Assembly (NCBI GenBank): GCA_964432925.1
Contig: CAYSPM010000026.1
Span: 1 to 23,285 of the forward strand
Direction: 5' to 3'
Origin: CAYNTC01 sp964432925
GTDB lineage: Bacteria > Planctomycetota > Phycisphaerae > Sedimentisphaerales > Anaerobacaceae
DNA: 23,285 nucleotides
Part shown: one piece after another, positions 1 through 8,133 of the stretch
Numbering within the stretch: position 1 is the stretch's first letter
Layout: each line of letters starts with the position of its first letter
Notes under the pieces: model-generated
Database searches by the model: none
Told to the model about the DNA's origin: nothing
Seen by the model: only the letters and a program-made list of their open reading frames with translations
Made by a program: the position numbers and the translations under genes

Positions 1-482
1 TTTTCTTGGACTGGACAAAAAAGAAAAACGTTGGCCTTTACTTCGCTAACTTTGACGCAAACAGGGGCTATATAAAAATTCGGAAAAATGAAGGTGCTTT
101 GTTCATATGTGACCAAACAGCCAATCGAAAGACGTTTATGAGAAGAAATGGCGAACCGATTAGAGTTCAGGAGATTATTGATAGGATGATCAAAGCACAA
201 AATGAAACAAGACCTTTTGGGTGTCCGTTACTTTTTTATCCGCCAAAGCAAATACTTAGTATACAAGCAAACAGACAAGATGCGATATATTGGGCTCAAA
301 TGGATTTAAGATATGACTTGGAAAATATCTGGAAACTTAAAGAGAAAGACAAGAAAGAAGACGAATACATATTTATCAAGCTAATCTTGCCTGATAGAAC
401 TCAAAAAGAATGCGAGGATTATTTGAACAGTCAATCTCCACCTATTACTCACTGTCATCTTTTTCCTGAAGAAAGAAATTAA
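1..482 (+). CDS. FRG-domain protein, C-terminal part (5' end outside window)
   Basis: The reading frame is open to the left edge, so the TTG at base 6 is most likely an internal leucine and not a start. Read that way, the visible protein opens with FLDWTKKKNVGLYFAN, which matches the RLLDWT...ALYFA block of FRG-domain proteins (Pfam FRG). It is followed by the usual order of blocks: GALFICDQ (the 'GAVWVLDP' strand), a P-x-x-I-x-S-I-Q-A-N-R-Q-D segment, and a closing IKLILPD...HCHLFPE element. The N-terminal F/Y-R-G motif that names the family would lie upstream and cannot be seen. The biochemical activity of FRG proteins is not firmly known; they are often found in accessory and defence-type gene neighbourhoods. 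It converges with the mutS-like remnant and DUF2284 gene. The family call is from motif order only. Confidence 0.68.
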   Translation, partial: FLDWTKKKNVGLYFANFDANRGYIKIRKNEGALFICDQTANRKTFMRRNGEPIRVQEIIDRMIKAQNETRPFGCPLLFYPPKQILSIQANRQDAIYWAQMDLRYDLENIWKLKEKDKKEDEYIFIKLILPDRTQKECEDYLNSQSPPITHCHLFPEERN

Positions 483-504
483 TTTATGTGGATAGAATTA
501 AGCG

Positions 505-619
505 CTATTTTTCACCTATCTCGTTTTTCACCTGATTAAGCAGATTTTACCGCTTCTATCGGCGTCAAATTATTCACATTGGTTGAGACTAGTTTTTTGA
601 GGATTTCGGAAAACGAGCC
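505..619 (-). pseudogene. Decayed second copy of a mutS 3' end
   Basis: On the minus strand, directly after the DUF2284 stop codon, the frame reads EILKKLVSTNVNNLTPIEAV. It then runs out of frame at a run of A (rc of about 545-548). Removing one A restores NLLNQVKNEIGEK and a TAG stop at 505-507. This matches the C-terminus of the intact mutS in this window (SVLEKLASTDVNNLTPIEAI, then NLLSQVKQEIS): I count 22 identities in 32 aligned residues. It is therefore a remnant of a mutS-type C-terminal tail with one frameshift, cut off from any MutS body. It has the same orientation as mutS and lies on the far side of the DUF2284 gene. Confidence 0.8.
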
Positions 620-1180
620 TTAATCAACGAGTATTAGGCCGTAGTAGTTTGGGCATTGACGGCTTGTGCGGACAACTTCGATAGGAAAGCCGAATTTTCT
701 GGCCGTAGAAAAGACATCGATTCCACAAGCCTCCATCGCCGGGCGGGCACGGTCGGCATACTTACACTCGCCTTTTTTCACATCACAGCGTTTGCAGAAA
801 TAGCAAGGTCCTGCACCAAGGCCAAAGGCCTTCCAAGCACCGGCTAAGAAAAACTCCCGCTCAAGCTTAGCAACCGTTGCTTTTATTTCCGACTCCGGCT
901 CGAAATGTATCAGCAGGCCACGCTCATAGCAATCTAAGACCTTTCGCATCATATCCGGCATGGGTGTAAATGGCGGACAGACAAGACACTGCCCATAGCC
1001 GTCACAGCCAAATTGACATTTAAGACGCACCCATTCAGCAGTCTCCACCTCGCGTGGTGGCACTATCCGGACATCTATTACGCCGGGCTTCTGCTTTGCA
1101 GCGTCACTAAGATGTATATCAGACAGCTCTATTTTGTTTGAAGGGCTTTTGGCTCTGTGTTTCATCTTTTTGACTGTCAT
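620..1180 (-). CDS. DUF2284 predicted metal-binding protein
   Basis: This 186-residue protein has the cysteine layout of the DUF2284 family, annotated as predicted metal-binding. The first cluster is C55-x3-C59-x5-C65-x2-C68, within CQFGCDGYGQCLVCPP. The second is C126-x2-C129-x2-C132-x6-C139, then C152 in MEACGIDVF and C176 near the end. Such spacing suggests iron-sulphur or zinc binding; the reaction is unknown. No signal peptide or membrane segment is visible, so it is probably cytosolic. The start at 1180 gives the full family length; another ATG lies five codons in. The ribosome binding site is weak. It follows mutS by 75 bases on the same strand and may be co-transcribed with it. The family call is strong and the function unassigned. 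Confidence 0.85.
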   Translation of the reverse strand: MTVKKMKHRAKSPSNKIELSDIHLSDAAKQKPGVIDVRIVPPREVETAEWVRLKCQFGCDGYGQCLVCPPFTPMPDMMRKVLDCYERGLLIHFEPESEIKATVAKLEREFFLAGAWKAFGLGAGPCYFCKRCDVKKGECKYADRARPAMEACGIDVFSTARKFGFPIEVVRTSRQCPNYYGLILVD

Positions 1181-1255
1181 GAGAATGCCATCCGGTTGAT
1201 TACTCTGCCCAATTCATAAGAGGTCTGTCCGAAGTCCTTGCAGGATTGACATTTA

Positions 1256-3940
1256 CTATTTTTCATTTGTCTTTGGATTGCCGTGCATTTGGCTGATTTC
1301 TTGCTTTACTTGGCTTAATAGGTTTATCGCTTCAATGGGTGTCAGATTGTTTACATCGGTTGAGGCGAGCTTTTCGAGAACTGACTTATGTCTCTGGACG
1401 AAGAGCGAGTCTTTGTCGGGCTGTTTTGTTTTGTGTCGAGCAAGACGGTCGCCCGTGGCCTCTTTAGCAAACGTTGATTCGAGTTCATCGAGGATTTCGC
1501 CGGACCTTTCAAGTATAGAGTTAGGGATGCCGGCCAGTTTAGCGACGTGGATGCCGTAGCTTTTATCAGTTCCACCCGGCAGAATCTTGTGCAGAAAGAC
1601 AACCTCATCCATCCATTCACGAACGGCTACATTATAATTGTGCACGTTGGCGAACAGCTCAGCTAATTCGGTCAGTTCATGGTAGTGAGTGGCAAATAAG
1701 GTCCGACATCTGATTTTGTTTGCGATGTGTTCGGTAATCGCCCAGGCAAGGGCAAGGCCATCGTAAGTACTTGTGCCCCGGCCAACTTCATCGAGGATGA
1801 CGAGCGACCGCTCCGTGGCATTGTTGATGATGTTGGCGGTCTCGGTCATTTCGACCATGAAAGTTGACTGGCCACGGACCAATTCATCGGAAGCGCCAAC
1901 GCGAGTAAAAATTCGGTCGACAAGGCCTATTTCTGCATCTTCGGCAGGAATGAATGAGCCGGTCTGAGCCATTAGGACAAGCAGTGCAACCTGTCTTATG
2001 TAGGTGCTCTTGCCGCTCATATTCGGGCCTGTGATAACAGCTATGTCACCGGCATCGCCTCCAAGCTCGACATCGTTGGGGACAAACTCCTGGCCGAGTG
2101 TTTCAGCTAAGACAGGATGTTTACCTTCGTGGATGATAAGCCGGGCGTCATTGGTCACTTTGGGCTTGACATAGTTCCGCCGTTTTGCAATGTAGGCAAG
2201 GCTTGCCAGACAGTCACATTGAGCAATGGTCTCGGCGAGCTGCTGAAGCCGGGTGACATACTGGGCTGTCTGTCTGCGGAGGTCTTCAAAGATTTGCTGC
2301 TCCAATTCAACTGCTCTTTCCTCGGCACCTAAGACCTGGTCTTCGTATTGCTTCAGCTCGTCCGTTATGTAGCGCTCGGCATTTTTTATTGTCTGCTTGC
2401 GGATGTAATCTGCGGGGACTTTGTCAGAGCTGGCGTGCGTTACTTCTATGTAGTAGCCAAAGACCTTATTGTAGCCAATCTTAAGATTGGCGATGCCGGT
2501 TCGCTGAACCTGCTCTTTCTGGTAGTTTCTGAGCCAGCTTTGGCCATCTCTGGAAATTGAGCGAAGGTGATCAAGCTCTTCAGAAAAGCCTGTCTTTATC
2601 ACTCCGCCATCGCGAAGGTGCGAAGGGCAATTCGGCTCGATTGCAGATTCAAGCAACTCGGCCAGCTCATCCATGCTATCGCATCGCTGTGCCAATTGTG
2701 CGAGCAGGTCGGCACTAAATGATTGCAAGATTTGGCGCAGTTCAGGTACGATGTGCAAAGTAGCTACGAGGGCCAAAAAATCACGCGGCATTGCTCGGAA
2801 TGTGCTCAAGCGAGCTGCGATTCGTTCGATATCTGAAATGTCCGAAAGCAGTTTGCGGATTTGGGATAGTTGATGGCTCAGCCATTGATTTTCCGTGTTC
2901 TTTGATGGCTGAGCCATTAACTCCTCAACAGCATCCTGTCGCAGCTCAATGGCGCCAACGTCGCAAAGCGGCATACACAGCCAGTTTCTGAACATCCTCC
3001 CGCCCATACCAGTCATCGTCTCATCGAGGCAGTACAGAAGCGTTCCCTTTTGACTTTCAGTACGGATGGTCCTCAGAATCTCCAAACATCGCAGACTTGT
3101 CGGATCTATTTGCAGGAAATTGTGACGCTGGACTTTTTTCAGGGTCCGAATGTGACCGATCTCCGTCTTTTGCGTTTCATTTAAGTATTCAATAATTGCG
3201 CCCGCGGATTGGATCAGGATATCTTCATCGTCGCTGATGCCGAAGCCTTCGAGTGTAGCTGTGCCGAAATGTTTAAGCAGGCGTCGCCTTGCCTGATACG
3301 GGTCGAAGTACCAAGTGGGACGTTCGGTTATGGTGGCTTTTGTTAACTGGGTGATGTCCTGTACAAGCCGTCTGGTTTCGACTTCAAACAGCTCGCTCCG
3401 TCTATCGGCTAATAGACATTCAGCAGGGCTAAGCCTAAGCAGCTCATCAAGCAGGTTTTTTTCCGGCAAAGCCTGAACGAAAAAGTGGCCGGTGGAAATG
3501 TCGACCCAGCTAATCGCAGCTTGCTGTCCCGACCCAAGGTTGATAGCACAGAGAAAGTTGTCTTGCTTGGCTTCAAGCAGGATATCATCGGTGAGTGTGC
3601 CGGGAGTGATGATTCGCACAACGTCGCGTTTCACGACGCCTTTGGCGGTTTTGGGGTCCTCGACCTGTTCGCAGACCGCAACTTTGTAGCTGGCCTGGAG
3701 CATTTTCTTGAGATAACCTTCTACTGCATGATATGGGACACCAGCTAAAGGGATGGGATTGTTACCTTTACTGCGACTGGTAAGAGCCAGGCCGCAGACG
3801 CGTGAGCAGATTTCTGCGTCTTCGTAGAAGGTCTCGTAGAAATCGCCCATGCGAAAAAACAATATGGCATCAGGATATTTTTGCTTGAACCGATGAAACT
3901 GCTTCATCGCCGGGGTTAGTTTTTCGAGCTGTTGGGCCAT
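1256..3940 (-). CDS. mutS: DNA mismatch repair protein MutS
   Basis: This 894-residue protein is a full-length MutS, slightly longer than the E. coli protein. It recognises base mismatches and small loops and recruits MutL. The mismatch-reading F-x-E motif is F34-Y-E36 in FFRMGDFYETF. The connector, lever and clamp regions follow, then the ABC-type ATPase with Walker A GPNMSGKST (638-646) and Walker B VILDEVGRGTST (D717, E718), and a helical C-terminal tail ending in the NNLTPIEAINLL segment. The N-terminal LTPAMKQFHRFKQKYPD block supports the start at 3940. It diverges from dprA across a short intergenic region containing a perfect palindrome. A decayed copy of its C-terminal tail lies at 505-619. 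Family assignment is close to certain. Confidence 0.98.
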   Translation of the reverse strand: MAQQLEKLTPAMKQFHRFKQKYPDAILFFRMGDFYETFYEDAEICSRVCGLALTSRSKGNNPIPLAGVPYHAVEGYLKKMLQASYKVAVCEQVEDPKTAKGVVKRDVVRIITPGTLTDDILLEAKQDNFLCAINLGSGQQAAISWVDISTGHFFVQALPEKNLLDELLRLSPAECLLADRRSELFEVETRRLVQDITQLTKATITERPTWYFDPYQARRRLLKHFGTATLEGFGISDDEDILIQSAGAIIEYLNETQKTEIGHIRTLKKVQRHNFLQIDPTSLRCLEILRTIRTESQKGTLLYCLDETMTGMGGRMFRNWLCMPLCDVGAIELRQDAVEELMAQPSKNTENQWLSHQLSQIRKLLSDISDIERIAARLSTFRAMPRDFLALVATLHIVPELRQILQSFSADLLAQLAQRCDSMDELAELLESAIEPNCPSHLRDGGVIKTGFSEELDHLRSISRDGQSWLRNYQKEQVQRTGIANLKIGYNKVFGYYIEVTHASSDKVPADYIRKQTIKNAERYITDELKQYEDQVLGAEERAVELEQQIFEDLRRQTAQYVTRLQQLAETIAQCDCLASLAYIAKRRNYVKPKVTNDARLIIHEGKHPVLAETLGQEFVPNDVELGGDAGDIAVITGPNMSGKSTYIRQVALLVLMAQTGSFIPAEDAEIGLVDRIFTRVGASDELVRGQSTFMVEMTETANIINNATERSLVILDEVGRGTSTYDGLALAWAITEHIANKIRCRTLFATHYHELTELAELFANVHNYNVAVREWMDEVVFLHKILPGGTDKSYGIHVAKLAGIPNSILERSGEILDELESTFAKEATGDRLARHKTKQPDKDSLFVQRHKSVLEKLASTDVNNLTPIEAINLLSQVKQEISQMHGNPKTNEK

Positions 3941-3980
3941 AGATGCTCATTGTACTCAAAATTGGATGTCTGACAACTTT

Positions 3981-3997
3981 ATAAGCCTCAGGCTTAT
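3981..3997. promoter_or_regulatory. Perfect 17-bp palindrome between mutS and dprA
   Basis: ATAAGCCT-C-AGGCTTAT is an 8+1+8 perfect inverted repeat. It lies between the divergent starts of mutS (3940) and dprA (4123, or 4039 with a GTG start). The position suits an operator for one or both genes. It could also be a member of the short palindromic repeats scattered through this window. No regulator can be named. Confidence 0.4.
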
Positions 3998-4122
3998 TAA
4001 ATCGTAGTCTCACTTCACGGTCTTACCCTAAATGGGGGGTGAATAAGTGCGAAAATACCTTGACCATTAGCGAGTTTCGGATAAACTCCAGCCCAAATTG
4101 CTATCTTTCACAGAAAGCATCA

Positions 4123-5280
4123 ATGGCAAAAACTCAGCCAAATTCCGTTGACATCGAAAAATGGCTTACCTTGATTAGGACTGACGGTGTTGGCCCAACA
4201 ACTTTCGCAAAGCTGATGAAACATTTCGGCTCAACCGACCGGGCTTTGGCAGCTTCGGTTAGTGAGTTGGCTAAGGTAAACGGAATCGGCTATAAAACCG
4301 CTGAATGCATATCTGCGACACGTGGCAAATTTGACGTCAAAAGAGAGCTGGAGTTAGCCGAAAAACTTGGTGTCTGGATAATCCATCTTGAGGATCAGCG
4401 CTATCCGCCTGTGCTTAAGCAGATTTACGACCCGCCACCTATTCTCTATATCAAAGGCACCCTGACTAAGCAGGACAATCTGGCAATCTCAATAGTCGGT
4501 ACGCGGCGGTGCAGTTTGTACGGCCAGGAGCAGGCTTCACGATTCGCACATTTCTTAGGTTCAGCCGGGTTCACCGTTGTCTCAGGAATGGCCCGGGGGA
4601 TTGACACTGCGGCCCATCAAGGTGTGCTTTCAGCCGGTGGCCGCACAATTGCTGTACAAGGTTGTGGGCTTACAAACATCTTTCCGCCGGAGAATAAAAG
4701 ACTTTTCGAGCTCATTGCCAAATCCGGTGCCTGCATTAGCGAACTGCCTCTGCAGTATGAACCGTTGTCGGAGAATTTCCCACCACGGAACAGAATAATA
4801 GCAGGCCTGTCACTGGGGACAATCGTTATCGAGGCTGGCTTGCGTTCTGGCGCGTTAATTACAGCAAGGGCTGCTCTGGAAAGCGATCGTGAAGTGATGG
4901 CGGTACCAGGGAAAATCGATTCGCCGCTGAGCAAGGGAACGCATCAATTGATAAAACAAGGAGCAAGGCTAATCGAATCAACTGAAGATGTAATGGAGGC
5001 TCTTGGCTATATCGGTGAACAACTGAAAAGTCATGTACGTACAGCAGTGGACAAAGCGTCTGATAGCGTCGAGAAGTCAATTTTTAATTGTAGTGCTATG
5101 AAGCTAAGCTCAGACGAGAAACGTATTTATGACCATCTCAGCAAAGAACCGGTTCACCTGGAACAAATTATCACAAATACAGAGATGGCGCCCGGCAGTG
5201 TCAATGCCAGCTTAATCTCTCTAAGGCTGAAGGGCCTAATAAAGCAATCACCTGGAAATCTATTCTCGAAAAAGCTGTAG
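4123..5280 (+). CDS. dprA: DNA-processing protein DprA
   Basis: DprA (Smf) binds incoming single-stranded DNA during natural transformation and loads RecA; many non-competent bacteria also keep it. The preferred ATG at 4123 gives 385 residues, normal for the family. A GTG at 4039 would add 28 residues that lack family character. In the 385-residue numbering, a helix-hairpin-helix-like N-terminus (GVGPTTFAKLM, then VNGIGYKTAE) precedes the Rossmann-like DprA domain, with SIVGTRRCS (about 123), SGMARGIDTAAH (about 154), FPPRNRIIAGLS (about 219) and GALITARAA. A winged-helix C-terminal domain runs from about 327 (SSDEKRIYDHL to SLRLKGLIKQ). It stands alone, diverging from mutS. No other competence genes are visible. 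Confidence 0.96.
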   Translation: MAKTQPNSVDIEKWLTLIRTDGVGPTTFAKLMKHFGSTDRALAASVSELAKVNGIGYKTAECISATRGKFDVKRELELAEKLGVWIIHLEDQRYPPVLKQIYDPPPILYIKGTLTKQDNLAISIVGTRRCSLYGQEQASRFAHFLGSAGFTVVSGMARGIDTAAHQGVLSAGGRTIAVQGCGLTNIFPPENKRLFELIAKSGACISELPLQYEPLSENFPPRNRIIAGLSLGTIVIEAGLRSGALITARAALESDREVMAVPGKIDSPLSKGTHQLIKQGARLIESTEDVMEALGYIGEQLKSHVRTAVDKASDSVEKSIFNCSAMKLSSDEKRIYDHLSKEPVHLEQIITNTEMAPGSVNASLISLRLKGLIKQSPGNLFSKKL

Positions 5281-5731
5281 TCATACCTTAATTAGGATTG
5301 TTTTCGAGTATAGCAGCATTATTTAATCTTCAAAATTAAAGGATCATATCCATCAATTGAATCCAAGTTCTCCTCGTAGAAATGGCTGATTTCTGAAAAG
5401 TGATAAGTGCAGATTCTTAAATTCATCTGAACAAGACCGAGGAGTAATATCGAAAGCTGAACAAAAACAGCCTAACGATAGTATTACATAGCTGAATTGT
5501 GAAGAGGCCACGGGAACATTTTATAAGTGATACTTATTTTGTGTTCTGACTAACTTATGTATACTCGTGGCACTATGCGATATTTACTATGTTATGTCTC
5601 TCTGTAACATCTTTTCAGACATAGTCTTATGATTATACTGTGGTATATGTAGGCTCAATGTATCTGACATGTGGTGATTTGTATGATTGACCCCAACGTT
5701 TGGAAATGATAGCATATAATGTAAAGATCAC
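5281..5731. other. Intergenic region upstream of folC, no gene seen
   Basis: About 450 AT-rich bases without a supportable reading frame. Visible elements are a small inverted repeat ATAAGT-GAT-ACTTAT (5523-5537), which could be an operator, and a CTCCTCG/CGAGGAG pair about 60 bases apart (5370-5376 and 5438-5444). A TATAAT hexamer sits at 5715-5720 just before folC. Confidence 0.5.
5715..5720 (+). promoter_or_regulatory. Possible -10 box for folC
   Basis: A perfect TATAAT hexamer ends 11 bases before the folC ATG. A transcript starting at the normal distance would have a leader of only about five bases, so folC would be almost leaderless, which fits its lack of a clear ribosome binding site. 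No good -35 lies at 17 bases; TTGACC at 5687-5692 is too far away (22 bases). Confidence 0.3.
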
Positions 5732-7165
5732 ATGGCAAAATTGAATAAAATAACCGGAAAGAGACGCACAAGCAGAAAATCATCTAAGCTTGCAACTGTC
5801 AGAACCAAAAAGGCCTTCGGGACCTACCGGGAGGCTATGCGCTATCTGTTCGACAGGACGGACTACGAAAAACAAGAGCATGTGCGATACAACGTCACTA
5901 CTTTCAACTTGGACAGGATGAAAAAGCTGCTGACGCTTCTGGGCAATCCCCACAAGAAGATCCGTACAGTCCATATAGGCGGCACGAAAGGGAAAGGCTC
6001 CACTGCGACGATGCTGGCCAGGATGCTCGAATCGAATGGTTACAGAGTGGGATTGTACACGTCTCCACACGTGGTACACTTGCATGAACGGATAGAAGTC
6101 GACTCGAAAATGATTACTGAGCCAGAAATGCTGCAGCTAATGAACCGCCTCTACGCCCCAGTTGAGAAATTGTCTAAGAAAGATCCTCCGACATTTTTTG
6201 AGCTGATGACGGCTCTTGCATTCATGTACTTTATGGACCGACAGGTTGATATTGGGATTATCGAGACCGGTTTGGGCGGTAGGTTGGACAGCACTAACGT
6301 AATTCAGCCCGAGGTTATAGGAATCACGAGTCTAAGCATCGACCATCAGCATCAGCTCGGCGCGACTATCGACAGTATTGCCCGAGAGAAAGCCGGAATT
6401 TTCAAGCGTGGCGTGCCAGCAGTTACCGTCGAGCAGGAACCAGCAGCTATGCACGTTCTTAAATCAGAGGCTGTCGCAGCAAAGGCTCCTTTAAGTATAA
6501 CCGGCAGTGACATTGATTTCTCATATCGTTTCGAAACTTCACGAGAACATGGGCCGCATACGAGAATTTGCCTGACGACACCGACGAGCAAATTTGAACA
6601 TTTGCGAGTACCTTTGCATGGCAGACATCAAGCAATCAACTGTGGTTTGGCTCTGGCAATGCTGGATAAGCTCAAGGCGAGCGGCTATGAAATAGACAAT
6701 GGCAAAGCCACTGAGGGACTTCGTACTGTGTCATTGGCTGGGCGGATGGAGATAATTTGCGATGATCCGCGAATCATCATTGATGGGGCTCACAACGCTG
6801 CAAGCATTCGGGCCTTGATACACGCAATAGGTCAGAATATTCCCTACGATTCAATGGTAGTGATCTTCGGCTGCAATAGTGATAAAGATATCGATGGGAT
6901 GCTGCGTGAATTACAGTACGGCGCTGACAAAGTAATCTTCACGCGCAGCAATTCAGCTAAAGCAATCTCTCCTCAGGATTTGGCTGACAAGTACACCGAG
7001 ATATGCGGTAAAATGTACCAGACAGCCGTAAGCCTCGAGGAGGCATTGCAGATTGCAAGAAGCGCTGTTGGCAGGGAAGACCTGATTTGCATTACCGGCA
7101 GCTTCTATCTGATCGGCCAGGCCAAAATGCGTTTCCAGCCGAACCAGGCACTTTCCACTGCCTGA
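5732..7165 (+). CDS. folC: Folylpolyglutamate synthase / dihydrofolate synthase FolC
   Basis: FolC joins glutamate to dihydropteroate and/or adds glutamates to folates in the cytosol, using ATP. The 477-residue protein carries the Mur-ligase P-loop GGTKGKGSTATM (about 83-94). It also has the SPHVVHLHERI segment, ETGLGGRLDSTNV with the metal-binding region, SIDHQHQLGATIDSIAREKAG, and the C-terminal IDGAHNAAS motif that begins the third domain. A basic N-terminal extension of about 30 residues precedes the usual opening TYREAMRYLF, so the true start could be slightly downstream. No strong ribosome binding site is seen. It is not obviously in an operon; the next intact gene is on the other strand. 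Confidence 0.96.
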   Translation: MAKLNKITGKRRTSRKSSKLATVRTKKAFGTYREAMRYLFDRTDYEKQEHVRYNVTTFNLDRMKKLLTLLGNPHKKIRTVHIGGTKGKGSTATMLARMLESNGYRVGLYTSPHVVHLHERIEVDSKMITEPEMLQLMNRLYAPVEKLSKKDPPTFFELMTALAFMYFMDRQVDIGIIETGLGGRLDSTNVIQPEVIGITSLSIDHQHQLGATIDSIAREKAGIFKRGVPAVTVEQEPAAMHVLKSEAVAAKAPLSITGSDIDFSYRFETSREHGPHTRICLTTPTSKFEHLRVPLHGRHQAINCGLALAMLDKLKASGYEIDNGKATEGLRTVSLAGRMEIICDDPRIIIDGAHNAASIRALIHAIGQNIPYDSMVVIFGCNSDKDIDGMLRELQYGADKVIFTRSNSAKAISPQDLADKYTEICGKMYQTAVSLEEALQIARSAVGREDLICITGSFYLIGQAKMRFQPNQALSTA

Positions 7166-7192
7166 TTCCTAACTGAGACTCTCTTGCCAAGT

Positions 7193-7461
7193 CTAGTTTG
7201 CAGCACGCTCTGCAAGATCAGCAAAGTTTATAAAGACATCGTGATTGACGTCCTGCCCGAGCAGCATATTTTGAGTCAGTCAGCCATATTACCCAAAGTT
7301 GATAAAGACATACTCGCTTCTGGCGTGCCGCCGTAGGCACCCATATTTACGCGTTCACCGTTCGACGACGGTTCGGCGGTCCAATCCGAATATGAATCGT
7401 CAGCATCAACACATGGGCTGGTTACTCCATCTGGAAACCAACTTACGCTGTTAGGGTACAA
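7193..7461 (-). pseudogene. Remnant of secreted beta-helix protein with dockerin-type tail
   Basis: Two pieces of one gene end are visible on the minus strand. The first (7276-7461) reads SPCVDADDSYSDWTAEPSSN, then ERVNMGAYGGTPEASMSLST and GNMAD before a stop. This is the typical C-terminal cap of right-handed parallel beta-helix proteins of Phycisphaerae-type planctomycetes. The second, in another frame and ending at the TAG at 7193-7195, reads NMLLGQDVNHDVFINFADLA then ERAAN. It matches the D-x-N-x-D-G-x-V-N-F-x-D-x-A repeat of dockerin-type calcium-binding tails, with V in place of the usual G. The upstream body and the first dockerin repeat are missing, and a frameshift separates the parts. 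No start codon or ribosome binding site supports it as a living gene. Confidence 0.72.
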
Positions 7462-7549
7462 AGATTAGCTTGAGCCCATGCTGCATCATCTACCCAAAAT
7501 GTAATTCCACGACACCTTTCTTTGTAATGCAGCAAGCGGATCAAAACGG

Positions 7550-7996
7550 TCATTCTTCGTCCAGGGCTTCTATGTCCGCCAGATCTCTTTTCCTGCCTAA
7601 GGCCCTTTTGTTTGAGACCAGATCCTGCCTGCCTATGAAGTAAACCGGCACGCCACCGTATTTGCCAGCCACTCGGCCCACAACAGCCTTATCCCAGGAA
7701 ACACCCGTCACAGATGTCATCAAATCTACCCTAACGGGCGGCACCCCCAGTTGAACAACTTGCTCAGCTCTGATGAAATCCTCCGTAGACAAATCCAGCC
7801 CACCAAAACCGAACTGCTCAAGTGCTGAGAGAATCCGTCCTGCATTCTCCACGCAAGGCCTGACAAATAAATCGATATCTCCGGTAACACGCGGCGCTCC
7901 ATGAAAGGCCAACGCATACCCTCCCACAATGAGATACTCAACTTTGTGAGCGTTGAATAACTCGAGCAGTTCTTTGAAGTCCTTCTGTATCTCCAT
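7550..7996 (-). CDS. Nucleotidyltransferase (MNT/AbiEii-like fold)
   Basis: The chosen ATG at 7996 gives 148 residues opening with the family-like MEIQKDFKELLELFNAHKVE. A frame opening upstream at 8029 adds 11 unlikely residues. The signature of the polymerase-beta-type nucleotidyltransferase fold is visible: G25-G26 in LIVGGYALAFHG, D40-x-D42 in VTGDIDLFV, and a third acidic residue D91 in VRVDLMTS. Relatives act as the transferase half of toxin-antitoxin or abortive-infection pairs, modifying tRNA or a partner protein, but the substrate here cannot be told. Its first 59 coding bases overlap the small gene upstream in another frame, implying translational coupling. No HEPN partner is visible. 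Fold is confident, role inferred. Confidence 0.82.
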   Translation of the reverse strand: MEIQKDFKELLELFNAHKVEYLIVGGYALAFHGAPRVTGDIDLFVRPCVENAGRILSALEQFGFGGLDLSTEDFIRAEQVVQLGVPPVRVDLMTSVTGVSWDKAVVGRVAGKYGGVPVYFIGRQDLVSNKRALGRKRDLADIEALDEE

Positions 7997-8126
7997 ACAG
8001 ATCCTGCCTAAGAGAATCCACCGCAGCAAGCCTTTCCTCCGGCGGCCTGCTCAACCAATACCTCAGATTCTGCTCGACCTCGGAATAATCCCCCGAACGA
8101 TGCTTTTGCACACTCTTACGAATCAT
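7938..8126 (-). CDS. Small conserved partner of the nucleotidyltransferase
   Basis: This 62-residue protein contains NLRYWLSRPPEERLAAVDSL, then RQDLYG and LQRTARVIQR. I recall this pattern in short proteins encoded just upstream of nucleotidyltransferase genes in many bacteria. It has no membrane segment and is probably helical and cytosolic. Its last 59 coding bases overlap the nucleotidyltransferase gene, and the family-like C-terminus LQRTARVIQR is written in the same bases as the other protein's DFKELLELF. It may be an antitoxin or regulator of its neighbour, which is inference. A TATAAT box seven bases before the ATG suggests an almost leaderless message. Confidence 0.7.
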   Translation of the reverse strand: MIRKSVQKHRSGDYSEVEQNLRYWLSRPPEERLAAVDSLRQDLYGDTEGLQRTARVIQRSQS

Positions 8127-8133
8127 ACTTTAT

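Noticed and set aside
6..8. TTG as start codon of the first gene
   Set aside because: The conserved LDWT block begins at this codon, so it reads better as an internal leucine of a gene entering from the left.
4039..4041. GTG as start of dprA
   Set aside because: The 28 extra residues lack family character; the ATG at 4123 opens just before the usual N-terminal domain.
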